Part shown: positions 1-7,179 of the stretch, in pieces
How positions within the stretch are numbered: position 1 is the first letter of the stretch
Layout: each line of letters starts with the position of its first letter
Origin: Marinilabiliaceae bacterium
GTDB taxonomy: Bacteria; Bacteroidota; Bacteroidia; Bacteroidales; Marinilabiliaceae
Assembly: GCA_027010905.1 (NCBI GenBank)
Contig: JALVBA010000151.1
Coordinates: forward strand, 1-9,450
DNA: 9,450 nucleotides
Direction of reading: 5' to 3'
Notes under the pieces: model-generated
Databases searched by the model: none
Told to the model about the DNA's origin: nothing
The model's input: only the letters and a program-made list of their open reading frames with translations
Made by a program: the position numbers and the translations under genes

Positions 1-44
1 GGGTATAACAGATTCAGAGCTTTACCTATGATTTATTTTCATTG

Positions 45-80
45 AGAGGTACTTTACAAAAACCTTACCTCTGTTTTTAT
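45..80 (+). terminator. Terminator-like hairpin at left edge
   Basis: A perfect 7-bp inverted repeat, AGAGGTA (45-51) and TACCTCT (66-72), encloses a 14-nt loop and is followed after one G by TTTTT (74-78). This is the layout of an intrinsic terminator, although the stem is short and the loop long. It probably ends transcription of a gene lying left of the window, and it would separate that gene from the array starting at 129. Confidence 0.42.
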
Positions 81-128
81 ACTTTATGTTTTGTTTACTT
101 TAATTTAGTGTAAATAATAAAAACTGGC

Positions 129-350
129 ATGGTTCTAATAACTTTTCTGAAGCCTAATATCGTAATTCATTCGGACAGACTGTTGTCCGGAAGTATTACC
201 GTTTTAGATAAACAAAGACACCTTTTGTGGTCGTTGAATATCTTTAATAAAAGTTTCGTCTCCATAAAAACGGAACAAGAGTGGCCCAAAGAGATTGAAG
301 TAGAATTAAATACAGGTGCTTCAAGAATCTGTAAAGAGATTATGATATAG
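129..350 (+). CDS. Small protein resembling the C-terminal half of a T9SS sorting domain; possibly a remnant
   Basis: This is a 73-residue ORF beginning at the first ATG after an in-frame stop at 111-113. It has no signal peptide and no Shine-Dalgarno sequence. The pattern of short beta strands (GSITVLDKQ, then FVSIKTE, a WPKEIEVEL strand, and CKEIMI at the very end) resembles the second half of a type A T9SS C-terminal domain, where a 'v.v.D..G', a 's.i....p.G.Y.v.v' and a terminal 'K.iii' strand occur in the same order. The usual AYPNP opening and the glycine of the G-x-Y motif are missing. It sits 37 bp before a fibre-like gene. This is the position occupied by intact sorting-domain proteins in the two cassettes further right, so I infer a decayed or divergent equivalent. 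It could also be a chance ORF or an unrelated short protein. Confidence 0.4.
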   Translation: MVLITFLKPNIVIHSDRLLSGSITVLDKQRHLLWSLNIFNKSFVSIKTEQEWPKEIEVELNTGASRICKEIMI

Positions 351-387
351 ACATTTAATTATTAATAGTACTAACCAATAATATTGA

Positions 388-2118
388 ATGATGAAAAGAA
401 AAAGTTACAAAATTGAGTTGAAAACAAGAGTAGCTATTGTATCGCTGTTAGCTTTTGTTTTGTTGTTTTCACCACTCTTCCTATCAGCCCAGTCGCCTGA
501 GTTGATGAGTTATCAGGCAGTTGTTCGCGATGCAGGCAGTAATCTTGTCAAGAACAGTCAGGTTGGTATGAGGATAAGTATCCTTCAGGGCGCGGCCAAT
601 GGGTCATCTGTATATGAAGAGGAGTACACGGTAACAACAAATGCCAACGGTCTGGTTAGCCTTGAAATAGGATCTGCCTCTCAGGGGGCAACCTCTGCCT
701 CGTTGAAAAATTCGCAGGTAACATCTAACACTTCAGTTAGCGGTGGTTTCTCCGCCATCGACTGGGCTGACGGGTCTTACTTCATTAAAGTGGAAACAGA
801 CCCTACTGGAGGTACAAACTACACTATCACAGGCGTGAGTCAGTTGTTGAGCGTGCCCTATGCTCTGCATGCAAAAAGTGCATCGAATGTGAAGTTTACA
901 GACGGGGATGATGTGGCAGATGCTGCTTACACAAAAGGGAATGTTGGGATTGGAACAGCTTCGCCTATTGGCAAACTTGATGTCCTGACAGCAGGCTGGA
1001 CAAATTCATTTGTTATTTCTCATCCTACTTTAGGCCACACAAATATTATTCAGGCATCGGACGGACTTCTTTTTAAAAATTCGAATGCAACAGATAATAG
1101 TGTTGCCTATGGGTTCAGATCGAGTAGTGATACTCATCTTATCGATATTGTATCAAATGGTAATGTTGGTATTGGAACAAGTAACCCGGAAGCATTACTT
1201 CATGTTTACAATGGTACATTAAGTAACTCTTACGGTAAACACACTCTATACCTCACTGAGAATAATGATAAAGAATCATTAGATGGTTCGTTTGTTACAG
1301 CACCATTTTATGGTATTGGTTTCCGTCGCTTATGGAAAGGGACTAATGCCACTAACATTGCAGGGGTTTATGCCTATGGAAGTGCCGGTTACAAAGGTGG
1401 TTTGGCTTTACGGACTAACAACAACGGAGTAGCCGGTTCTGACCCGAATGTGAATGCAGTCATTATCCGCCCCGACGGTAATGTGGGAATAGGTGCAGTA
1501 GACCCAAAGGAGAAACTTGTGGTTAATGGAAAGGCAAAGATTGGTGAATACACTCTGCCTTCTACTGATGGCAATGATAATGATGTTCTTGTGACAGATG
1601 GAGCTGGTGCGGTAGCATGGCAGGCACAGGGTGCCGGTTCAGTTGCAGGTGGAGTTTCGCTTGGTGGTAGTATGTTAACAGCCTATATGGTAAGCCAGAA
1701 TATGTTTACACCTCATGAAAATAATTGTGGTGACGATGCATGGGTACCTCTGTTCAGCGGTGCTACTGTAGGTTTTTGCATAGAGAGAGATGAAAGAACA
1801 GCATCTCTTTGGATAGATGCAATGCGAACTTGTCTTCAGGCAGGCAAAAGGTTGCCGGAGCCTGCAGAATGGCAGTTATCATGTTATCATGCAGGGACAC
1901 TGGGATTATCAAATATGACAAATAATTATGAATGGGCGTCTAACTTCCCTCAATTAATTGGGAGTGCAATATATAAACAAGAAACAAATTTAATATACCA
2001 ATATGCTGAAGAAAGCATTCCTATATTTGGTAATGGTGGGTGTAATAAAGCAATTGTTGGATATATTGGGTCAGTTGACTGGCCTCCTGTAAATAATACT
2101 TATCGCTGTGTTCATTAA
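388..2118 (+). CDS. Secreted fibre-like protein A with C-terminal Cys-rich C-type-lectin/FGE-like domain
   Basis: The 576-residue protein has a signal peptide at 1-35: basic n-region, a long hydrophobic stretch, and probable cleavage near SAQ-S. Start ATG 388 or the adjacent ATG 391 are equally possible. Residues 36-168 form the N-terminal region common in Bacteroidota secreted proteins (MSYQAVVRDA, VTTNANGLVSLEIG, TDPTGGTNYT, LLSVPYALHAKSA). Tail-fibre-like motifs follow at residues 184, 258 and 364 (GNVGIGT or GNVGIGA, then a P and a short beta strand), and a 'DVLVTDGAGAVAWQ' linker at 399-412. Residues about 446-576 contain six cysteines (447, 464, 482, 499, 552, 574) with GFCIERDERT, CLQAGKRLPEPAEWQLSC, MTNNYEWAS and a final YRCVH. 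This order matches FGE-sulfatase/C-type-lectin-fold ligand-binding domains of surface proteins and tail fibres. There is no T9SS sorting domain and no S74 chaperone. The likely role is surface adhesion or ligand recognition (inferred). Confidence 0.88.
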   Translation: MMKRKSYKIELKTRVAIVSLLAFVLLFSPLFLSAQSPELMSYQAVVRDAGSNLVKNSQVGMRISILQGAANGSSVYEEEYTVTTNANGLVSLEIGSASQGATSASLKNSQVTSNTSVSGGFSAIDWADGSYFIKVETDPTGGTNYTITGVSQLLSVPYALHAKSASNVKFTDGDDVADAAYTKGNVGIGTASPIGKLDVLTAGWTNSFVISHPTLGHTNIIQASDGLLFKNSNATDNSVAYGFRSSSDTHLIDIVSNGNVGIGTSNPEALLHVYNGTLSNSYGKHTLYLTENNDKESLDGSFVTAPFYGIGFRRLWKGTNATNIAGVYAYGSAGYKGGLALRTNNNGVAGSDPNVNAVIIRPDGNVGIGAVDPKEKLVVNGKAKIGEYTLPSTDGNDNDVLVTDGAGAVAWQAQGAGSVAGGVSLGGSMLTAYMVSQNMFTPHENNCGDDAWVPLFSGATVGFCIERDERTASLWIDAMRTCLQAGKRLPEPAEWQLSCYHAGTLGLSNMTNNYEWASNFPQLIGSAIYKQETNLIYQYAEESIPIFGNGGCNKAIVGYIGSVDWPPVNNTYRCVH

Positions 2119-2201
2119 AAAATAGAATCAACTAAAAAGTAATTATTTTATAATGAAGCGACCATGAATTTATTAATCAAAATACACATAGGTATGATTA
2201 A

Positions 2202-2258
2202 TCCCGATAGCAATCGGGACATGGGAGAGCGAAGCGGTTCCATCTGTTTACAGATTTT
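2202..2258. repeat. Cluster of three short inverted repeats between A and the thioredoxin-like gene
   Basis: The 181-bp gap 2119-2299 holds three consecutive dyads. The first is TCCCGAT-AGCA-ATCGGGA at 2202-2219, perfect with 7-bp arms. The second is an imperfect ATGGGA...TCCAT around GCGAAGC at 2221-2243. The third is ATCTG-TTTA-CAGAT at 2242-2255, followed by TTTT. The first looks like a dispersed extragenic palindrome of the kind common in Bacteroidota intergenic DNA, which I recall but cannot verify. The third could act as a weak terminator after gene A. The rest of the gap is AT-rich, and I see no ORF worth calling. Confidence 0.5.
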
Positions 2259-2299
2259 GGAATTACCTCTATTTTAACAAATTACAAAATTTCATACAG

Positions 2300-3688
2300 A
2301 TGAAAAGACTATTGCCTGTTCTAATACTTTTGTGTTTTTTTCAAAGGGTTAGCTCACAAAATATTACTCCTGTTAGAATATCTTTCAGAGATATACCTGA
2401 CTCTTCCAGCTCTCATGTTTATCTGTATCTGCTTTCTAACAGGCTTGGGGAGCAATCTCTTGTTGACAGTGTCGTGGTAACAGATAACAATAAGGCATCA
2501 CTGCATATCCCTGACGGTAATGAAGCCGGTCTTTATACCACACTAATATATGCCAGAGTTAACGGTCAAACAATGCAGTCAACCTTTAATTTCTTATTCG
2601 ATAAAAAGAGTATTGAATTTAATACTTGTTTGAAAACTCCGGTCGACAGTATGAAAGTTCTTTCATCGGGAGTTAATGAAAAATATTTCTCATTTATAAA
2701 GCAGAAGAAATACTATTCAACATATTATTCAAAACTATTGGAGTTGAAGTCGATGACATCGCTTGAGAATACCTTTTATCAAGTTTTGAATAGACAAATC
2801 ATCAAAGTTTTGTCAGACCAAAGTAAACTATTTACAAAGATAAGATATGATTCATCAGACAATATTGCATCAAAATATAATCGCTGGCTCTTATCATCTG
2901 AAATTTATGCTAATGAGATGAATAATGTTGAGTACTTGCGCAACCATTTTCTTGATAGGTTCGACTTCACTGATTCTTTTATTAAAAACACGGATCTTCT
3001 TACTGCAATAACATCTTCGTATTTATTTCTTTACAAAGATGCCGGTTTGACACCTGCCGGGCAGGAACAACAATTACTGGCAGCAGTTGATAAGATGATG
3101 GCCTGTTACAGTGTTGATGAAGAGATAGTCCATTATGTTGCTTCCGAACTGGAAAAGGAGTTCGAAAAATTGGGGATGGAGAAGGTGATGATTCATATTG
3201 CAGATAGTTATTTGCTTAATTCATCAGGATGTACGAATAGTGAAGCATGGGAAAAATTAAAGGATGAAGTAGAACTGCTTAAGCAATTACAGCCCGGACA
3301 CCTGGCTCCCAACTTAAAGTTTGATATTGATGGTATTGAAACCCTTTACGATGTTAAAAGTGACAGTGTTGTTGTTTTGTTTTGGGCAACATGGTGTTCC
3401 CACTGCCGGCAATCAGTTCCTGAAATTTATGCTATGCTGAAAAACAGACCATCGGTAAAAGTTGTGGCCATAGCTCTTGATGCTGATACGGAAGCATGGA
3501 GAGAAGGAACCAAAAAGTTTCCCGGATGGATACATATCCAGGCAAAAAACATGTGGGATGACAAACTTGTAACACCGTATGCTGTATATGCTACGCCTAC
3601 AATTTATCTACTCGGTTCAAATCACAAAATAGTTAAAAAGATAAAGAGTGTACCTGAGCTTAAAGGGGTAATGAAAAATTTAAATTAA
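2300..3688 (+). CDS. Secreted TlpA/ResA-type thioredoxin-fold protein
   Basis: The 462-residue protein has a signal peptide at 1-20 (KRLLPVLILLCFFQRVSSQ). Cys12 lies inside the hydrophobic core and is unlikely to be a lipobox. Residues about 21-110 look like the beta-rich N-terminal domain (DUF4369-like) often fused to thioredoxin folds in Bacteroidota. Residues about 120-330 are mostly helical and unassigned. Residues 333-462 are a thioredoxin domain: a GHLAPNL entry, strand VVVLFWATW, the redox motif WCSHC at 365-369, and the cis-proline segment YATPTIYLL with Pro433. The family carries out thiol-disulfide exchange outside the cytoplasm. The preceding gene encodes a protein with six cysteines in its last 130 residues, so help with disulfide formation or repair there is possible (inferred). 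Only 15 bp separate it from the next gene, so co-transcription with the following cassette is likely. Confidence 0.9.
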   Translation: MKRLLPVLILLCFFQRVSSQNITPVRISFRDIPDSSSSHVYLYLLSNRLGEQSLVDSVVVTDNNKASLHIPDGNEAGLYTTLIYARVNGQTMQSTFNFLFDKKSIEFNTCLKTPVDSMKVLSSGVNEKYFSFIKQKKYYSTYYSKLLELKSMTSLENTFYQVLNRQIIKVLSDQSKLFTKIRYDSSDNIASKYNRWLLSSEIYANEMNNVEYLRNHFLDRFDFTDSFIKNTDLLTAITSSYLFLYKDAGLTPAGQEQQLLAAVDKMMACYSVDEEIVHYVASELEKEFEKLGMEKVMIHIADSYLLNSSGCTNSEAWEKLKDEVELLKQLQPGHLAPNLKFDIDGIETLYDVKSDSVVVLFWATWCSHCRQSVPEIYAMLKNRPSVKVVAIALDADTEAWREGTKKFPGWIHIQAKNMWDDKLVTPYAVYATPTIYLLGSNHKIVKKIKSVPELKGVMKNLN

Positions 3689-3703
3689 CTAAAAACAGAG
3701 AAA

Positions 3704-4198
3704 ATGAAAACACAACTATTAACATTAATAATTATGCTCATTTCAGGAATGAATGTCGTCAAAGCTCAGGAGGCCATTCTCACCTCTGGTGGTAATGCTT
3801 CGTCAGACAACGGCTCGGTCAGCTATTCCGTTGGGCAGATGGTTTACACTACCATCACCGGAACAGAGGGGGCGGTGGCGCAGGGAGTACAGCAACCCTA
3901 CGAAATATCTGTTTCTACTGCCATAAAAAACACCGAAGATATCCTTCTTGAGTTTAAGGCATACCCAAACCCGGTAAAGGATAATCTCAGGCTGTACTCA
4001 GGCAAGCATGATATTAACGATATGTACTACCAACTGCTTGATATTAAAGGAAAGGTTATTGAGAATAAAAAGATAACAAGCATTGAATCGTCGATAAACA
4101 TGAGCGGATTGTCTCATGGAACATATTTTTTAAAGGTAATTTACAAAAGCGATACTTCTTCTGATGAGATGAAAGTATTCAAGATAACCAAGAAGTAA
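3704..4198 (+). CDS. Small secreted protein with T9SS type A sorting domain, copy 1
   Basis: This 164-residue protein has a signal peptide at 1-20 or so, ending in the KAQ segment. Residues 22-70 match the short beta-rich region common in small Bacteroidota T9SS cargo (LTSGG, NGSVSYSVGQMVY, AQGVQQPYEISV). Residues 86-164 are a type A T9SS C-terminal domain: AYPNP at 86-90, YYQLLDIKGKV at 108-118, INMSGLSHGTYFLKV at 131-145, and a final MKVFKITKK. Such domains direct transport across the outer membrane and are normally cleaved on surface attachment. Removing both ends leaves a mature protein of only about 65 residues. The next gene starts 19 bp downstream. From codon 21 on, copy 2 (6685-7179) is 127/144 identical, while the signal peptides are clearly different. 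Confidence 0.92.
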   Translation: MKTQLLTLIIMLISGMNVVKAQEAILTSGGNASSDNGSVSYSVGQMVYTTITGTEGAVAQGVQQPYEISVSTAIKNTEDILLEFKAYPNPVKDNLRLYSGKHDINDMYYQLLDIKGKVIENKKITSIESSINMSGLSHGTYFLKVIYKSDTSSDEMKVFKITKK

Positions 4199-4697
4199 AA
4201 TCAATAAACCAAATACTATGAAAAATTCAGTTTTAAGTACCGGAAAAGAAATTAAAAGAGCATGCATTTTTTTGGTTGCATCGCTGTTGTTCATACCTGT
4301 TACTGCTTTCGCGCAATCGCCTGAAGCAATGAGCTACCAGGCAGTGATAAGGGATGCAAGCGGCAATCTCGTCCGGAACGGACAGGTTGGCATGAGGATA
4401 AGTATCCTTCAAGGCTCGGCCGACGGGTCGTCTGTGTATGCAGAGGAGTACACGGTAACAACAAATGACAACGGCCTGGTGAGCCTTGAAATAGGTTCGG
4501 CATCGCAGGGGGCAACCTCCGCCTCGTTGAAAAATTCTCAGGCAACTCCTAACACTTCAGTAAGTGGCGATTTCTCCGCCATCGACTGGGCAAACGGGCC
4601 TTACTTCATTAAAGTGGAAACAGACCCGACGGGAGGCACGAATTACACCATTACAGGTGTAAGCCAGCTGCTGAGCGTGCCGTATGCCCTGCATGCA
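3764..4697 (+). repeat. Cassette duplication, unit 1 (934 bp, gap-free)
   Basis: This segment runs from codon 21 of the first small sorted protein through its stop, the 19-bp spacer and codons 1-160 of fibre-like protein B. It aligns without any gap to 6745-7678, which has the same 934-bp length. Within it, 3881-3966 (86 bp) is identical to 6862-6947. The proteins diverge abruptly at both ends: the small-protein signal peptides on the left, and the fibre bodies after the 'VPYALH' motif on the right. Confidence 0.85.
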
Positions 4698-6590
4698 AAA
4701 AGCGCATCGAATGTGAAGTTCACAGACGGGGATGATGTGGCAGATGCTGCTTACACTAAAGGAAATGTTGGAATCGGCACTTCGGCTCCGTTAGCAACAC
4801 TAGATGTAAAAGGGAAAGCCGCCGGGTTAGCGGCAAATATTCGTTCGTATGGGGATATTCACCTTGGGTATGGTACTGAATACGGTGGTGGGCTGTTCTT
4901 TGGAACAAACAGCTACTCATGGGCAACAGGCGATTATATAAGGCAACCCGCTGTAGGCAAATTAGATCTATTGGCCGGCGGGACTAACGGTACACGGTTG
5001 ATCCTGGACAATACCTACAGTGGTGCAAAAATTGTTAACAACGGAGATGCATGGTTAAGGATAGGCGCTGACAATGATAATTCGGGAGGAGATGACGGCT
5101 CACAAAATGCCTATCTCCAGTTTACCACCGATGGCGGAAATGATAGTTATGACGGATTGATATGGCTTGAGAACCTGAGCGGCGACACTAAGCTCCACTT
5201 TGATGTGGAAAATCAGGAAACGATGGTCATGCATGACGGCAACGTGGGAATTAAAACATCTGATCCTGAATCTGAATTAGATGTTAAAGGCACTTTAAAA
5301 ATTGCTGATGGAGCAAGTTCATCCAGTCCAAAAGCCGGCATGATACGTTGGAACAGCACTACACAGGACTTTGAGGGCTTTAATGGTTCCGGCTGGGTAT
5401 CGCTTTCCAAATCCAACGGTGGTTGGGGTGATAATACTACACACGAGACACAGGGGTCAACCGCCTCCGATGGTATAGCTTATGATTACTTTGGCTACAG
5501 TGTTTCAATTGACGGCAACTTTGCAGTTGTGGGGGCAAATAGTAATGAATTAGATACAAATGTACCGGGAAAGGCCTATGTCTTTAAACGTGCCAACAGC
5601 AATAATTGGATACAAGTGGCCACTTTAACTCCATCAGACGGGATAACAAATGATCAGTTTGGCTACAGCGTTTCTGTTCACGGTGATAATATCATTGTGG
5701 GGGCTTGTCTCAAAAAAGTGGGAGAAAATGAAGAACAGGGCAAAGCCTATATCTTTCATCGAAACGGCAGTTCGTGGACACAACAGGCAATGTTGATCGC
5801 ATCTGACGGAGCAGCAGGCGATAAATTCGGTTCTTCTGTTTCCATTAGCGGCAATCATGCCATAGTGGGGGCATATCATAAAGATGTGGGAGGAAATGTG
5901 GAACAAGGCAAGGCTTATATCTTTCACTACGACGGAACCTCATGGACTCAACAGGTGGGGTTAAATGATCCTAACGAAGCAAACTATCATATGTTCGGCA
6001 AGGCGGTTTCTATTGACGGCGATTATGCCATAGTGGGTTCGGTAGCTGGCTCGATAGAAGAAAATGGACAAGCTTATATTTTCCACCGTCTAGGAGCCTA
6101 CTGGATAAAACAAGCAGTACTAACTGCCTCCGACGGGGTACCCTACGATTTTTTCGGCTCCAGTGTTTCCATTGACGGCGATTATGCAATTGTAGGAGCT
6201 TTTTTTTTCAATGGTGAGAATTCCGGAAAAGCCTATATCTATCACCGAAGTGGCGGCTTGTGGACACAACAGGCCATATTAACTCCACAAGACGGAGCTC
6301 ATCGCGATTGGTTTGGCCGTAGCGTTTCTATTGACGGCGATTATGCCATAGTGGGGGCAAGTTACAAAATATTGGAAGGAAATGAGTATCAGGGAAAAGC
6401 CTATGTCTTTCACCGTAGCGGTACCATATGGACTCAACAGGCAGGCTTAACTGCTTCCGACGGAGCAGAAGGCGACAGGTTCGGTTGTTCTGTTTCCATT
6501 AGTGGTGCTTACACTATTGTTGGGGCGTATAACAAGGATGGGATAGGAAAACATTCTTTGGGAAAAGTCTATTTTTTCAAAAAATATTAA
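4218..6590 (+). CDS. Secreted fibre-like protein B with C-terminal seven-repeat FG-GAP propeller
   Basis: The 790-residue protein has a signal peptide at 1-33, with probable cleavage near FAQ. Residues 34-167 are the constant N-terminal region. Over residues 32-188 it differs from protein A at only 15 of 157 positions. Tail-fibre-like segments follow: GNVGIGTSAP at 182, GNVGIKTSDP at 341, and a 'GMIRWNSTTQDFEGFNGSGW' motif at 374-393 of the kind that precedes fibre tips. From about 417 to the end there are seven FG-GAP repeats, with FG at 425, 481, 537, 593, 646, 699 and 755, each with S(V/I)xxxGxxxxVGA and a GKAY(V/I)(F/Y) strand. These predict an integrin-alpha-like seven-bladed propeller, a ligand-binding fold. 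Only two cysteines remain in the mature protein. It has no T9SS sorting domain. It starts 19 bp after a small sorted protein, so coupled expression is likely. Confidence 0.9.
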   Translation: MKNSVLSTGKEIKRACIFLVASLLFIPVTAFAQSPEAMSYQAVIRDASGNLVRNGQVGMRISILQGSADGSSVYAEEYTVTTNDNGLVSLEIGSASQGATSASLKNSQATPNTSVSGDFSAIDWANGPYFIKVETDPTGGTNYTITGVSQLLSVPYALHAKSASNVKFTDGDDVADAAYTKGNVGIGTSAPLATLDVKGKAAGLAANIRSYGDIHLGYGTEYGGGLFFGTNSYSWATGDYIRQPAVGKLDLLAGGTNGTRLILDNTYSGAKIVNNGDAWLRIGADNDNSGGDDGSQNAYLQFTTDGGNDSYDGLIWLENLSGDTKLHFDVENQETMVMHDGNVGIKTSDPESELDVKGTLKIADGASSSSPKAGMIRWNSTTQDFEGFNGSGWVSLSKSNGGWGDNTTHETQGSTASDGIAYDYFGYSVSIDGNFAVVGANSNELDTNVPGKAYVFKRANSNNWIQVATLTPSDGITNDQFGYSVSVHGDNIIVGACLKKVGENEEQGKAYIFHRNGSSWTQQAMLIASDGAAGDKFGSSVSISGNHAIVGAYHKDVGGNVEQGKAYIFHYDGTSWTQQVGLNDPNEANYHMFGKAVSIDGDYAIVGSVAGSIEENGQAYIFHRLGAYWIKQAVLTASDGVPYDFFGSSVSIDGDYAIVGAFFFNGENSGKAYIYHRSGGLWTQQAILTPQDGAHRDWFGRSVSIDGDYAIVGASYKILEGNEYQGKAYVFHRSGTIWTQQAGLTASDGAEGDRFGCSVSISGAYTIVGAYNKDGIGKHSLGKVYFFKKY
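5466..6587 (+). repeat. Seven tandem FG-GAP repeats (about 53-56 codons each)
   Basis: The FG dipeptide recurs at residues 425, 481, 537, 593, 646, 699 and 755 of protein B, giving spacings of 56, 56, 56, 53, 53 and 56 residues. Each unit reads roughly (A/P)SDG...D.FG.SVSI.G..AIVGA, a variable loop, GKAYIFHR.G..WTQQA.LT. Unit 4 departs most, with DPNEANYHMFG replacing the SDG opening. The last unit stops after its third strand (VYFFKKY). The sequence just before unit 1 (ETQGSTASDG) resembles the missing fourth strand, as expected for ring closure of a propeller. Confidence 0.88.
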
Positions 6591-6684
6591 AGCTAAACCA
6601 AAAGTAGTAGATCCGGTTTGCCAAAATTTCCAGAGTAATCAGGAGGGCTTTGCTTTATTAAAATTCACTTAAAAACATAAAGTT
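6591..6684. other. 94-bp gap between the two cassettes
   Basis: No ORF is evident. A 5-bp dyad AAACC/GGTTT (about 6595-6626) is too weak to call a terminator, so read-through from protein B into the second small sorted protein is plausible. The last 20 bases are A/T-rich, like the leaders of the other genes here. Confidence 0.4.
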
Positions 6685-7179
6685 ATGAAAATACGACTGT
6701 TTTTTACAGTAATACTGGCAACCTTATTAACACTAAATGGGTTTGCCCAGGAGGCCGTACTTACCTCAGGAGGTGATGTATCTTCAACTAACGGCTCGGT
6801 CAGTTATTCCGTGGGGCAGATGGTTTACACTACAATCACCGGAACCGACGGGTCGGTAGCACAGGGAGTACAGCAACCCTACGAAATATCTGTTTCTACT
6901 GCCATAAAAAACACCGAAGATATCCTTCTTGAGTTTAAGGCATACCCGAACCCGGTAACGGATAATCTCAGGTTGTACGCAGGCAAGCATGATATTAACG
7001 ATATGTATTACCAACTGCTTGATATCAAAGGAAAGGTGCTTGAGAATAAAAAGATAATAAGTATTGAATCGTTAATAAACATGAGCGGGCTGCCTCATGG
7101 AACATATTTTGTAAAGGTCACTTACAGGAGCGATATTTCATCTGATGAGATGAAAGTGTTCAAGATAATCAAGAAGTAA
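6685..7179 (+). CDS. Small secreted protein with T9SS type A sorting domain, copy 2
   Basis: At 164 residues it is the same length as copy 1 (3704-4198). The signal peptide (about 1-20, KIRLFFTVILATLLTLNGFAQ) is unrelated in sequence to that of copy 1, but from residue 21 on only 17 of 144 positions differ. The domain order is the same: LTSGG and VSYSVGQ region, GVQQPYEISV, AYPNP at 86-90, and a C-terminal sorting domain ending MKVFKIIKK. It should be exported by T9SS to the surface. It lies 94 bp after fibre-like protein B and 19 bp before fibre-like protein C. The pairing of nearly identical small proteins with very different large ones suggests an anchoring or assembly role for the small subunit, which is inference. 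Confidence 0.92.
   Translation: MKIRLFFTVILATLLTLNGFAQEAVLTSGGDVSSTNGSVSYSVGQMVYTTITGTDGSVAQGVQQPYEISVSTAIKNTEDILLEFKAYPNPVTDNLRLYAGKHDINDMYYQLLDIKGKVLENKKIISIESLINMSGLPHGTYFVKVTYRSDISSDEMKVFKIIKK

Noticed and set aside
1..45. Possible tail of an upstream gene (frame 1 ends at tga 43-45; frame 2 reads GITDSELYL then a stop)
   Set aside because: Too short to distinguish frames or assign a product.
101..108. TAATTTAG as a -7 element before the first ORF
   Set aside because: One mismatch, and the only TTG nearby (91-93) is only 7 bp away rather than about 19-21 bp.
2119..2299. A DGR template repeat in the gap after protein A
   Set aside because: The gap does not resemble the 3' end of the gene, and no reverse transcriptase frame is present in the window.
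4300..5927. Open frames of 60-100 codons on the - strand within fibre-like gene B (also 1389-1574, 6784-7014 and 8359-8827 in the neighbours)
   Set aside because: They lie opposite well-supported genes, have no recognisable domains, and their sequences are what the reverse frame of the coding repeats gives. Shadow frames.
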